From Dicyema japonicum (taxonomy: Eukaryota; Dicyemida; Rhombozoa; Dicyemidae), in assembly GCA_011109175.1 (NCBI GenBank), contig RDEW01000013.1, positions 351,476 to 415,475 of the forward strand: 64,000 nucleotides of DNA. Direction: 5' to 3'. The notes beneath the pieces are model-generated. The model had not been told where the DNA came from. It saw only the letters and a program-made list of their open reading frames with translations, and did not search any database. This document shows, piece by piece, positions 41,250 to 52,839 of the stretch (positions are counted from its first letter, which is position 1; each line of letters begins with the position of its first letter). A program made the translations under genes and the position numbers.

Positions 41250-42310
41250 CTTTTGGCGGTCACGATATCCAAGGGACGCTTCCGAAGCTTGGATTTACTT
41301 GCATTGACAAACCTTTACTTTTGGCGTCATTCAAAGTAGCAAATGAAGTTGCTAAGTCAAAGAAGCCACATACTCTTGCAGAGACTCTTATTAAGCTATA
41401 TTCGTAGCAAATGATGAAAACAGTTCTGGGTCCAGACACCTCTCGAGAACTGCAGAAGATTCCTTTGTCAAATAATTGTATCCATCGAATGAATTGTATC
41501 AGTGATGATATTCTTAAACAAGTTGTTTTGGACATAAGAATTCTTGCATCAAGATTTCAATCCAGTTGGATGAATCTACACATTATGATAATTGCAGTCA
41601 ACTAATTTGCTCTGTTCGTTATGTAAAAGAAAATTTAATTGCGGAAGATTTTCTTTTTTGCGAACCTCTCGAAACGGAAGCCTCTGCAAAAACTGTTTTT
41701 CATATAATTGAGACTTTTTTTGATGAACATGATATTCCATTGGAAATTATAGGGTCAATTTGCACGAAGGTGCTCTATTTGTGCTGGGAAACAGGTCTGA
41801 GTTTGCAGCCCTTTTGAGATAACATGTTCCAGATGTAACAGTTACTCACTGTATCCTTCATCGACATGCAATAGAAGTGGAAGGGCTTTGAATCATAGAC
41901 TGTTCTCTTGTATCACCGATGTTAGATGACTGTCAAGAGGTCATGTTTTGACAAGATTTTTATTCTAAGACTTGAAATCGAACAATTTTTATTGGAAAAA
42001 AACTCTGAACTACTTGATTGTTTTAAATCTCCAAATTTTGTTATTTTATGGCATATTTGGCCGACATTTTCAATCACCTTAACCAATTGAGTCTTTCAAT
42101 TCAAGGAAAAGGGATGAGCATTATTAATGCTTCTGACAATCTACGTGCCTTCAGGAATAACTGTAGTGGTGGACTCGACGTATTCAAGACCATAATTTTG
42201 CTAATTTTCCGACATTGGATGAAATCGCTATTGAATGGACTTTTGATAAAATTATGTCACATGGGTGGTTGAATGTCTATGGGCTGCTTGTTTTTTACGT
42301 GTTTCAATGG
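41250..42310 (+). pseudogene. hAT-type transposase relic (ZBED5/SCAND3-like)
   Basis: Plus-strand pieces match in order the ZBED5-like hAT transposase. SFKVANEVAKSKKPHTLAET (41325-41385) comes first. MMKTVLGPDTSRELQKIPLS and ISDDILKQVV follow, then FSIQLDESTHYDNCSQLICS after a frame change, LIAEDFLFCEPLETEA, ETFFDEHDIPLEIIGSICT, a broken HCILHRHA tract (about 41852-41875) and MAYLADIFNHLNQLSLSIQG (42048-42107). The catalytic Asp of LDEST is kept, but stops and frameshifts disrupt the gene. BED finger and dimerisation domain were not seen. No terminal inverted repeats identified. Confidence 0.8.
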
Positions 42311-42429
42311 TAACCAGATAACAATTGCTAGATTTAACAAAAATTTTATTTAAAATAAAAATAACATCTTGAAGGCTTAAGACTTTTATATATTAAAGAT
42401 TCTGATACCTGGATTTTTAACTAATTTTT

Positions 42430-43060
42430 TTTTCAGAATAGAGAAGATGGGCGTAGTCGATGTTGGCTTCTCATGGTTTTGGGATTTGTAGGTGAGCTTT
42501 TCTGAGTCTGCCAATAGGTTCCTTGAGAAGAATATGTGGACATTCTCCTTTACTAATGACGTAAGTGATTTCTCTGTTTCCCCCCTCCTACGGGGTATGC
42601 AAGGTTTGAATGGATCGAAACAAAATAATCGTACCCAATCCTCAGAGTCGTCGAAGAAACTGCCCTTTCAATACACTCACATAGGCAGTCCGCGACAGAT
42701 ATACGGGCAGCTTTGGGGATCTTGATCAGGAGTCTTCGTGTGTGTCAGGTTTGAGATCAATTCAAGTATTTTCTGATGGTCTAGCGGAACATGTTCAGAA
42801 TGGTAGCGTAGGGAAGATTTTGTCGTATTATCTGGTAGGAGACATGACCAACAGTACCAATCGGAAATGACAGCAAGGGCTCTTTTAGTTATTCGGCACA
42901 GGACATGTGGAATCCACACGAACAGGCCGTGCAATGGATCATCCGCTTTCTTATGTTGCATTTTTGCAGATCTCATTTTCTTTTGCAGGGTTCTGCATGT
43001 TCTTTTCTGATTTTTCTTATTTTCTCTTACCACCACAACGACCACAATGAGTAATTGCAT
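42430..43060 (-). mobile_element. N-terminal fragment of an RT-encoding element
   Basis: The minus strand is open 43060-42677 (127 codons), with a WYCWSCLLPDN cysteine pair and a later HSEHV. After a frame change it reads KIPKAARISVADCLCECIE and RAVSSTTLRIGYDYF (42560-42725). The latter resembles the IPK-xAR-xxxA-xxLtxxIe helix upstream of RT in a group of animal non-LTR elements also represented at 48490-49627. RT itself is absent. Confidence 0.5.
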
Positions 43061-44031
43061 AAGATTATAGAATTAATTAAAACTAAAAGGCAGAAAAAGT
43101 CTCAAGGAACTTAACTATCTTTTTTTTGAATAAAATTCGAATTCTGTTAGATTTAAAATCGGGGTGCGAGGTTGGTTTTTAAAATTTTTGGGGTGCAAAC
43201 TCAAAACATTATAGTTTAAATGAATAGAAACAGTCTTTATAGTATCCAAAAGAGCCCTTTTGGCGAAAGGCACAGTTAATTTGAATAAATATTTTGTAAT
43301 AAGGCGCCCATTAGACAATTATGTAGACAAACTGCCACTACATGAAACCAAATCCTTCGAGATTCGAGCTAACTGGCAAAAAGAAAAGTGGAGATTATTC
43401 TAATTAATAAAATGTGAGCGTCCATTTGACGGACTGCTTTACTAATTTCACCAATTTTCCTTAAAAAAAACTTACGTATTTTAAGTCCAAAGTAATTCAC
43501 TTTATTCAAATATTTTTAATATTTCTAACAATGTTGTAAATAATTGAAACAATAACAACAACAAGCAAACTTCATTAATCTGAAACGTTTTAACAAAATT
43601 TTGTTTGGTTTAAAGGATAGCCAAGTACGATTAGTGTGGCGCGAACACAATGTTTCTGATACCTCTGCCCTAATCTTAAAAATAACCCTACAGATTTTAT
43701 TCATGATCCCTCTTTTTCTAATCCCTAATTTTAGATTCTACGACAGTTTTAACCCGACATAAGCATAGAAATGAATTGTTTTTTTCAAAAAGTTTTTATT
43801 ATCTTTAATCTTGAGAATTTAATTATTTTTATAATTTAATTATAACAAAATATTTAATTATTTCATTTAAGTAAAATCTTGAGAATTGATATCATTATAT
43901 GTTTTATTAAAAAAATGTGAAGTAAGGTCCGGTAAATGACGGCTCCGTCAAATGGACGCCGACATTAAATAGTTAATTTTAAATAAAAACTAAAACACAA
44001 AATGGGGGAAAATCAAAAATTAAATAAAAGA
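43061..44031. other. Intergenic, no gene recognised
   Basis: AT-rich. A 67-codon minus-strand ORF (43115-43318) has no recognisable motif. Confidence 0.4.
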
Positions 44032-44548
44032 TTAACGCATCTTCCTTTTAACAGGTGCTCTAACAGGGGCCTTGGCAGTAACAACAGGCTTGACTGTATG
44101 TCTTAATTGAGGATTCTTTGCACGCTGAGTTTCACGAGCTTTTTTCCGTTCGTTTGCGATTCTACAGTAAACATGACAATTAGTACGCAGCAGCCTTAGC
44201 ATTGGCGGCTTCCCTTATTTGAGTCCGCCTCTGAGTCATAGCTAAAATATCCGCGAGACCCATTCTAAGGATTGGTCTTACAAACTTCTGAGTCTTCCTC
44301 GATTTATTCCTGTTTTCTGATTTAATTTTGGTTTTGTTGTGCTTCTTTCTATAGAATATTGTCCATCGGATTTTGTGAGGTTTACTTTCCTGTTTGAATG
44401 CAGCATGACTTTTTGTTGTTATGAAGTGTAGGATCTTTCAGTCAGGTCGAATATTAGTTCTTCCATGACCTGGATAAATTATAAAGGCAGTGAATGAGCA
44501 AGCCTGGGTCCTATTTTCTATAAACCAAGCCACTTACGGAACAGACAT
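44032..44548 (-). CDS. RPL24: 60S ribosomal protein L24 (eL24), with one in-frame TGA
   Basis: Three exons: 44548-44538, 44510-44187 and 44161-44032, with introns of 27 nt (44511-44537) and 25 nt (44162-44186). They join to exactly 465 nt, 154 residues, against about 157 in animals. Motifs are CSFTAFIIYPGHGRTNIRPD, KILHFITTKSHAAF, IRWTIFYRKKHNK, RMGLADILAMTQRR and REAANAKAAAIANERKKA, then a basic tail ending VKRKMR. A TGA at 44438-44440 stands where eL24 has the Gly of the conserved DGK. The rest is intact and spliced, so a sequencing error is the likeliest explanation, though a spliced pseudogene or allele is possible. Exon 1 encodes only MSVP plus the first base of the next codon. Confidence 0.85.
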
Positions 44549-44689
44549 AAGTCACGCGTGAAAAACGTTGAATATTAATTTATTATATTTAAATATTATT
44601 GAATTAATTGAAATAAATTTAATTTAAAATGTTCAAATCACACTGAAAATTTTATTTTTTTTAAATTTACATGCACAACTATCGACATT

Positions 44690-45000
44690 GAGCCGCGTGG
44701 CTCCGTGTGGTGCTGCGTGGTTAATTGGTTGAAGTTTTCTGCTTGATTGTCTGTTTCTCCTCTCTTCCTATTAGAGTGGCGTCATGTGATCCACCTGTCT
44801 AGATGACGCCCAGTGCCAGGCCTGCACGAAAAAGGATCATTTGCTCCTCCCCACTCTACTGGAGGGGTTTCCACAACTGCATGTAATGGACGTCTTACCT
44901 TTTATGCTGATTCCGGATGGACTCTGTTTCTGTAGAAGTGGAAACTGGATACACTTAATTAGTTGTTTACTTTAACTTTCTCGGTGTATCCGGGGTTAAT
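44690..45000 (+). repeat. SINE-like repeat, copy 2
   Basis: Matches 34977-35280 over about 300 bp with scattered substitutions. It has the same A-box-like GCGTGGTTAATTGGTTGAAG and ends TCTCGGTGTATCCGGGGTTA followed by AT-rich tail units ATAAATTAATTAAATT. Uninterrupted, so it shows the original structure of copy 1. Confidence 0.8.
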
Positions 45001-45455
45001 AAATTAATTAAATTAACTATCGATGGTTTGCATGAGACTAACTTTGGCGGACGCCCGGATGACTAAGAGAACTAGCGCGCAACAGAAGATCATGGTCGAG
45101 GCTAACGAAGAGGATGATTCGGTGTACGGCACAAGGGAGACTTAATTTATTTTATGTTTTCTCAGGAGTGCTTTTTAATAATAATAATAATTAATTTTGC
45201 CATATTAAATTTTATCCGCTTATGGTTTTTAAAGTTAATAAATTATTAATTTTTTAAGATTTGTCGGAAAGGCCTTTAAAGTGAAATCACTCGACCATCG
45301 CAAATTGGCCATTTCTGGTTCCTTAAAATTTGTGGCCAATTTGAGGAATGGACAATTTGAAATAATAAAATCAATAAATTTGATGACAATGAACAAAGAA
45401 TTATTAAAACTATTATAACTCCGAGGCAAAAATGAAGAATGAATTTCAAAAGCAA

Positions 45456-45720
45456 TTTCTCATACATATTTACAAGAACACCTAAAGGAAATGTATTTCG
45501 GCAAAAAATTCTCTAAGATAGTACATCTAAACAATACTACATCGATCAACATCTTAAAGGAAACAAAAATCAGACAGAATGTCAAAAAATATAGAGACCA
45601 CTCAACTTTTTCTTACTAAAGATGACAAAAAAACTAGATATCTTTTTGGTTAAAGCATTTTTAGATTCCGATATTCCACTTAACAAATTAGGGAATAGTT
45701 ATATAAAAAGCTATTTGTTA
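45456..45720 (+). repeat. Dispersed repeat, copy B (family shared with 22369-22630)
   Basis: Begins CTCATACATATTTACAAGAA and ends around TTAGGGAATAGTTATATAAA. Same orientation as copy A on this strand, moderately diverged, with several small indels. Function unknown. Confidence 0.75.
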
Positions 45721-45849
45721 ACTCCCTTCAATTACAGCACTTTAATTGTCGGACAAATTGTAATCCAGAGACTTTATACATTGTGAAATCAGATATCCAG
45801 ATTAAGTATTGCACTCCCATCTGCATATTCATTCTTTTATAAGAAGTAT

Positions 45850-46337
45850 TCAAATAGGCGTTCGGAAAATAAATTTGAGATCATTTTTTGTAAAATTAAA
45901 GACAAAAACCTTTACTAAATGTTTTGGTGTTGTCTTGATCGTCTGACTTCGTTACTTCAACAATATTTTCCACAATCTTATTGACTCCTGGAATTCCTCT
46001 ATATATATGAAACAAACATGTACAAAAAATAAAAGCATAAATTTGGATGAGTGAGGGGTTTGACTTTATAAAACACAGCATTTCGAATAAGCTTTATCCA
46101 CTCTTTCTAGTCATCCCAAGACATCATTTTTTAATAAAGTTCTTGTGATCGTCTTATTGAATCTTTGAAAATCCCCTGACTCTGGGGATTGTTAAATTCC
46201 GCAAATTCTCCTTTGACAAAACGCATCCAAAAGATTATGTCCACAATTATTTGTCTGTTGAATTTCTTTAAATGAAAAGAATCGCCTATAGTTACAAAGT
46301 TACCTGATAAACACCGTGTTCCCAAATGGGATCTCAA
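45850..46337 (-). other. Two adjacent short minus-strand ORFs, unidentified
   Basis: 46337-46131 (IIVDIIFWMRFVKGEFAEF) and 46081-45896 (GIPGVNKIVENIVEVTKSDD) could be exons of one gene separated by a short gap. I recognise no family, and no convincing short intron joins them. Confidence 0.25.
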
Positions 46338-46339
46338 AG

Positions 46340-48040
46340 AGTGCGGAGGGCCAAAGTGAAGTTAGAGTATAAGAGGAAACTCTATACACATCAAAGTCAG
46401 TGTAAGAGACAAAGAGAAAATAATCTGTTTGAGTTTAATCGCAGATTGTTTTACCGTCGCCTACACGAAAATGGTCATAGTGTATGTTCCCTGTAGGACT
46501 CGGAAATTCTTTCCACATGGGGTAGTATGTGGGAGGCTAAACCACGCAAAAATGCGTGGAATGGAAATGTGGAATTTTCGATTTTCGCAAGAAATTTGAG
46601 GCGGTAGTGAGACGTCTCCTTGATAATTTCTTTATCAAAAGATGTACTTCATTGCACGAGTCTGTGTCGTGTATTACAGAAAAATCACTAACCCGGAAAC
46701 GATTCCTGATTGGGCATGCACAGGGACAACTTATTTGATCCCAAAGCTGGACAACCCCAGTCTGCTGCAGATTATCGACCGATAACCTGTATAAAACATG
46801 CCAACCCTGTATAAACTGATGACCAAATTGGTGGCTAATAACGTCAGGAGCTTTGAAGAAGCAAATGGGATTTTCTCCGAGAATGAGTTGGGTACTGTGC
46901 GAAATTGTCAGGGGGCAAAAGAGCAGGCTTTGATCAACAAATGCCTTTCTGTGTCTCACGGAAACTCACTTTTGTCTATGTGGGTGGATGTGAAGAAGGC
47001 TTACGATTCAGTTAATCATTCTTACTTTGTCGAGTGCCTACACAGTCTGTGTATGCCTGTGTGGTTCATCAGCTTTGTAGTGGCTGTGATGAATAGGTGG
47101 AGTATTCATCTGAACTATAATAGGCACCGGATAGGCGAGGTAAAACTCAAGAGGGGGATCCTTCAGGGAGATAGCATGTCTCCGCTGCTCTTTGTTCTCT
47201 GTTTGGAGCCATTGAGTCGCCGCCTCAATGACCGGTTTGAGCAAATACCAGTTCATTGTGAGGGGGTTTGTTTCAGTACAAATCACCTTCTTTTTATCGA
47301 TGACTGAAGATGTATGCTCGAACAGCCGAAGAGCTCTACTCCATGGGGGTCTGTGCCAGGGAATTCTTTGAGAGTATAGGACTAGATTTGAATTATTCCA
47401 AGCTACATACACGCAAGTATGTAGCGAGTTAGTATGAGTCCTAGAGGAACACGAAGGATGTAAGTATCTTGGTGTTACCGAATCTCCAAAGTCCTTTATA
47501 ATGCTTGAGACAAAGAGACAAATTACAGAAGGCATCCGTAAAAGAGCAGCGTTATTGTGTAAGACGTCTCTAAATGCAAGGAATTTGTTCCTAGCATTGA
47601 AAGAGTATGCTGTCTCGCTGCTAAACTACTACATAAATGTTGTGGAGTTTGAGCCCAAAGAGTATGAAGAGATGGATGTTATGATCCGTGGAGTATTCAG
47701 AGAGAACCATGTCTATGTGCTAGCAGCTAATAAAGAGAGACTATATTTACCCCGTGATAAATTCGGTTGTGGACTGTGTGGAGTAGTCCAACTAAGTGAG
47801 CGTATCCTAATGCGAATGCACGACACCCTGATAGCTGGGTCAAGTGTGTCTGCTAGGAAGCACGCCATAATAACGACCGAGAAAACACGGGCAACCCACC
47901 TAGGCACTATCAGACCTTTTTTGTCTGTTAAGTATGGTGTTGATAATTGTGGACAAGTAAATGTGAAGGCGTTGATCGAATTACAATATAATGATTTGAT
48001 GGAAAAGATCAACTTAAAAAGCCTTCATTCATAAGGTCCT
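46340..48040 (+). mobile_element. R4/Dong- or NeSL-like LINE, 3'-truncated
   Basis: A pre-RT region (VRRAKVKLEYKRKLYTHQ, NRRLFYRRLHENGHS, GSMWEAKPRKNA) precedes RT: MPTLYKLMTKLVANNV, FSENELGTVRNCQGAKEQ, MWVDVKKAYDSVNHSYF, KLKRGILQGDSMSPLLFVLC and the active-site NHLLFIDD (47281-47304). A one-base loss right after FIDD shifts frame. The post-RT domain KRQITEGIRKRAALLCKTSL to DLMEKINLKSLH is open to 48034. The restriction-like endonuclease present in the sister copy at 52840-54460 is missing. The ILQGDSMSPLLF motif and the long post-RT domain are typical of REL-endonuclease LINEs. Confidence 0.8.
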
Positions 48041-48189
48041 CTTCAGAGCATTGAACAACCCAGAGAATTAGTGTATAGAATAGAGGGCAGCTCGGTAAAC
48101 TAGCCTCCTTTAAGAGTTTCCGTTGTAATTCGATTAAAAAATTTTCAATGGGCTGGATTTTGTATTCTGGTCCAATTATCATTATTGCG

Positions 48190-48450
48190 GTTCAATGAGG
48201 AGGATCGTGAAATCTGCATTACCCACGGAGGACTTGCATACGTCATCGTGGGTCAGATTAATTGTTCATAATCCACCAGTTTGGTCTCTAAGTATTTTTG
48301 AGAACACTTTTGAAATTCTCATTTTCCTCAGAGCATAAGTTACAATGTTCTCAACATGTCGGATAAAGGTGAGTCCCTGATCAAAGGTGACTTTCAGAAT
48401 TTTCGGTGTTTTGTTAATAGGAATAGATTTGTTCTTCATAAAGATTTTTG
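48190..48450 (-). mobile_element. RT fragment of the 11.6-kb Jockey-like family
   Basis: The minus strand reads KIFMKNKSIPINKTPKIL then VTFDQGLTFIRHVENIV, ending LRDQTGGL. This is closely related to residues 13855-14040 of the LINE at 11600-14452 (KIFMKNEAISINKTPKIL, FDQGLTFIRHVENRV). Confidence 0.75.
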
Positions 48451-48489
48451 TGATATTTATAACTATTTTAATTTAATAAAATGGGGAAG

Positions 48490-49627
48490 ATACGTCTTTG
48501 GTTTTTGAAAATGAAATTATTAAATCAAAAACGGGGGTCCAACAAGGAGATCCGCTCGGACCTCTATTATTTGCCTTGATCATTGATGAGGTTGTGAGTT
48601 CAATTGATGCTCAGCTAAATCTCTGGTACCTCGATGATGCCCACAATTGGAGGATCGTTCAAAGAAACATACAATTCATTACGTAAAGCGTTACCCGCTT
48701 TAAAACATTTGGGCTTGGACATCAATGTTAACAAATCAGAGCTAATAAATGTCTCATATCCATACACTGACTTCCTCTCTATCAAGGAGTCTTTTAACGA
48801 ACTGCTTCCTGGGATCCCGACTGTGCCAGTTGATAAATTATATTTCCTCGGATGCCCACTCAGCGAAGAAGAACTCAAGAACCATCTACTTTCCAAAAAT
48901 GAAGAATTAACACGCCTTGCGAAAAGATTATGTCTCGACTCTCACACATCTTTCTTCCTGATGAGAAACAACATCGGACTACCCAAGCTTTTATATCTAC
49001 TCCGATGTTCACTCTGCTACGAACAATATGACATTCTACTTTCAATAGACAAGTCTCTCAAGCAAATTGTTGAGTCACTAATTAACGTCCGCTTCGACGA
49101 ACTTGGTTGGAAACAATGTAAGCTTCCCTCTGGATTTGGGGGTGTCGGAATAAGGTCGGCGCTGGAGGTTGCGTACCCGGCATATCTATCGAAAAGGAAC
49201 GGGTCCGGACTCAAAATCCCCGAAGACACAACAAAGCAAAGTAATTGGGATAACATTGTCTGCTCTGGAAGACCTTAAAAAAGAAGCAAATCAACATCGT
49301 CTGGCTTTCAACACGCAAATCAACACGTTCTCAAGCACGAACATTTTTAAATCGGTTCAGACACCTGGAGCAGCTGCTTCGACTGCGGAGAACCTAAAAA
49401 TCAAGAAATATTCTTGTCTCGGGGATCGCTACCGATTTACTCCTGTTGCGAACGAATCATCGAGAGCCGTTGGTCCAATGACGGCTGAGTTCTTGCGAGA
49501 ACTCGGAGGATTGCTTGCCAGAAAGAAAATGGATCAACGAGAAGGGTTATGGCTAAGACAAAAGATTGGAATAGCCATACTCCGAGGGAACTCGTTCGCA
49601 ATCCACGCAGCAGGCTTCCTCAACTGA
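48490..49627 (+). mobile_element. RT fragment of a third LINE lineage (QQGDPLGPLLF type)
   Basis: Reads KTGVQQGDPLGPLLFALIID, LNLWYLDDAH (active site YLDD), GLDINVNKSELINVS, LYFLGCPLSEEEL, MRNNIGLPKLLYLLRCSLC, LPSGFGGVGIRSALEVAYPA and, after a frame change at about 49260, QTPGAAASTAENLKIKKYS and the end LWLRQKIGIAILRGNSFAIH. This order is that of a distinct group of RT genes common in cnidarians and other invertebrates, with a conserved C-terminal FLxQRIxxAIxRGNA-like motif. 5'-truncated at about 48490 and missing part of the C-terminal region. Confidence 0.75.
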
Positions 49628-49730
49628 CATTTGTTTAATTGTTAAAAACATTTTTTGTATAAAAAAAATTTAATAAAAAAGCTAGTACTTAAATAAAAAC
49701 ATAATATAAATAAAATAGTTTTGAATAGTT

Positions 49731-52700
49731 ATGAATTCCAATGAAGTAAGACACAAGTACAGTTTATTAGATCCATCTTGGGAAAAGCAACAAAAAAGAG
49801 TAACGAATTTTCAAACATATTCTACTAGGCATTCACTCACTGGTGTAATTCTCATTTGAGTAGAGTAAATGAAAAAATAGAATGTTTTGATACTGATTTT
49901 ATGGACGGACATGCTTTAATAAAATTACTTGAAGTGATTTCAGGGGAAAATCTACAAAAACCTGAGGACAAGGCGACGAGACTTCATAAAATCATCAATG
50001 TAAGCATTGCCCTCAAATTTATCAAAGAATGTGGAGTAAAACTAATATCAATTGGTGCTGAATGTAAATAATCAACATAATTTTAGATATTGTAAACGGA
50101 GACGTAAAAATGACATTAGGATTGATTTGGAGTATAATTCTTAGATTTTCCATTCAAAATATTCACTTCGATGGCATTCATGTTTTTTAATTTTCAGAAA
50201 TATCAGCAAAAAAAGGACTTTTACATTGGTGCCAACGAAAAGTAGACGGATACAGTGGAGTTGATATTCAAGATTTTCGTACCAGGCTCTCCTAGGTGTG
50301 ATATTTAGTTTTATGGATGGAATGGCATTTGCAGCGCTTATTCATAGTCACAGACCAGATTTGATCGATTTTAGTAAATATGATGTTTTGTATTTTTTAT
50401 AATCGCAGAAACAACATCCTCAATACAATCTAAAAGAAACCTTCATCATTGCCGATAAATATCTTGACATTCCAAAAATGTTTGACGTCGAAGGTTTAAG
50501 GGTGAATATTATTAGACTTTCTGTCTGGACAAATTGACGAAATCTCTATTATAACCTATGTGTCTATGTTTTACCACCGATTCACCTCAGAACAGAAGGT
50601 ACATTGATATAATTTATTGACAGCTTAATAAAGCTTCCGAGAGAACTTCTATAGCATTAAAGACTAGTAAGGAAACAGAACAGATGACTAAAGATTGGAT
50701 TAACCTCAGCACTAGAGTAATCACTCAGTGGTTGATTTAGTTGTTTGAATGGATTCAGAGATCTGTTCTATATTTGAGTGATAGACCAGAAGAAAACTGC
50801 CTTGATAAAGCATATGAAATATTGAACAATTACACCAACCATTTCTTCAATGAGAAGCCATTATACTACACTAAGAAATTAGAATTGGAGAATATGCATA
50901 ATATTCTTCAAACACGATTTAAATTATCTGGAAAGGCCTCCTTTTCTCAAAAACAAGTCAAACTTATTTGTGTACTCAACATTTTTATTTGTAGGATATT
51001 CAACAGGAATGGAGTAAACTTGACGTACCGAGAAGTGTTTCGAGGAATGGTTATTCAGATATATTGATATGTATTATTTTGTGACAAATTAGGCTTGAAT
51101 TCTTTGCACAACTAGAAAATAAGTTCAACAAACGATGCTCGGTTTACGAAGGTTGGCTGAAAGAAAATATTTCAGAATTACGAAAACTTGATTCTCAACA
51201 ACTCAGCTTCGAAAATATTAAAGTATCTTTATAATAATTTCAGCCAACAATAAACGTGGCAACGATTATGAAGGATGGACTGTTTTTGAATAAATCAGAA
51301 TGTGACCCACTTACTGATATTTCAGAAATGGCTGAGTTCCTCAGGTTAGATTAGAGATCACCACTCTAGGGATCATCAGTTCTATGACATGGACTCTATA
51401 AATCGTCGTGAACAAAATCTGATCACGTTGCGAGAATTTGTATACAACTCTTGTCTAAGTGTTATCGATCAGTTTGAGGTTACACCCCCACTTGATAATT
51501 TTAGAGATTATATAGCATTTTGGAAGAGGAAATGGGCTTTTGCTTGACTATGCTAGGAAAGTTATGGTCTTTACTGTTTTATATTTGTAGGAATTTAAAA
51601 AATGGCTGGATTCTGTGCTAGAAGAGCTCGAGGATACTCCCATAGTCAATAATGAAGACCAAGTCAATGATATGATTGACTCCCATCGAGAATTTGAGGA
51701 TAGTCTCCCTACAGCAAAATCACGATTAGATGAAATACAAACATTGGTTTTGAAAATTCGCAGTTTTTCTGATGGAACCAACCTCACAAAATTGGAAGAA
51801 ACAACTTTTTCCACCACTACCTTTGAGGTTTACTACACTTACATAATGTAGTCCATCCTTTCTGACTGGGACAAAATGAACAATCTCCGTGTTGTTAGAC
51901 TACAAACATTGGAAAAGGAAGCTGCACATCATAAACATGTTATCACAAGCACATAATATTAGATCAAAGCAGTCAAGGATGAATTGATGAATTCTTCTAT
52001 CAAAGTGAATGATTGGGTTACAATGATGACTGAAATACTTAACCAAATCAATGACATCAATTCTGTTAGTCTTGAGCCTGAATTGGAGTATTTAAAGGCA
52101 TGCGAGAGTGAGTTGGTTCAATTCAAATGTCAAGTTGACAAATTAGAAGCCAATTATGAGGTAATGCCATGTCATTTATGGTTATTCAGAAACTTTTAGA
52201 CTTGAAAGTGAGTGACATACGGAATTTGGGTTATTCGGTTGATAAACTTGTAATCGACTACAAAAACCTATGTTCATTTGTATTGTCTGCATGTAAGAAT
52301 ATGAAGAACATTGTCAAACATCAGATATTTATAAGACTTGCTTCGAATATTTTGATAATGACCGTGATCACAAACTTAATTACATTGACTTTAAGAATTG
52401 CCTCATATCACTTGGTTACGGCGTAAAAGATGTAAATTAATAATTTTAAAGGATAAGGATTTCAATGATCTGGTAAAACAATTAGATAAAGATAACTTGG
52501 GGTACGTCACATTCTCGACTTACTTAGAATTTGTGGCATCATCCAAAAATGATAACAATTTATTACATTATTTCCGACTGATTGCTAATGATAAAGTATA
52601 TAATTTGTAAACCCTTAGCCTTATATTACTGAGGAGATATTGAGGAACAATTTGAGCTCCCAAGAAGCAGAATATTACATCAGAAACATGCCAGTCTACT

Positions 52701-52780
52701 CAAAGCCTGTAGATGCTCCGAATCCATTAGACTATGTTACATTTTTGTTATCACTTTACCGGGATTCTACTGAAAAATGA
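49731..52780 (+). CDS. ACTN: Alpha-actinin
   Basis: Actin cross-linker of the spectrin superfamily. ATG at 49731 and [12 protein letters not shown], then a 29-nt intron (49800-49828) and [18 protein letters not shown]1 has [17 protein letters not shown] and [14 protein letters not shown], then [21 protein letters not shown]2 has [55 protein letters not shown] and [11 protein letters not shown]. Spectrin repeats run from about 50750 to 52200 ([15 protein letters not shown] and others). The C-terminal EF-hands are [17 protein letters not shown], with Asp at loop positions 1, 3, 5 and 12, and [17 protein letters not shown]. It ends [18 protein letters not shown]. Introns are 22-30 nt; two are GC-AG (50174-50197 and 50286-50308). 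First EF-hand loop looks able to bind calcium; the second lacks an acidic residue at position 12. Confidence 0.92.
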
Positions 52781-52839
52781 ATTTTCACTAGCATTTAATA
52801 TTAACACCCCACTTTATTTAACAAACAATAAAAAAGTTA

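Noticed and set aside
41084-41272. Minus-strand ORF ending FSGRTPINDEIAA as a host exon
   Set aside because: Looks protein-like but has no recognised homologue, no joinable exon and overlaps the hAT relic; left out as unsupported.
44438-44440. Alternative genetic code (TGA as sense codon)
   Set aside because: TAA, TAG and TGA all serve as proper stops of recognised genes here (actinin and CFAP410 end in TGA). Most other breaks are indels, not in-frame TGA.
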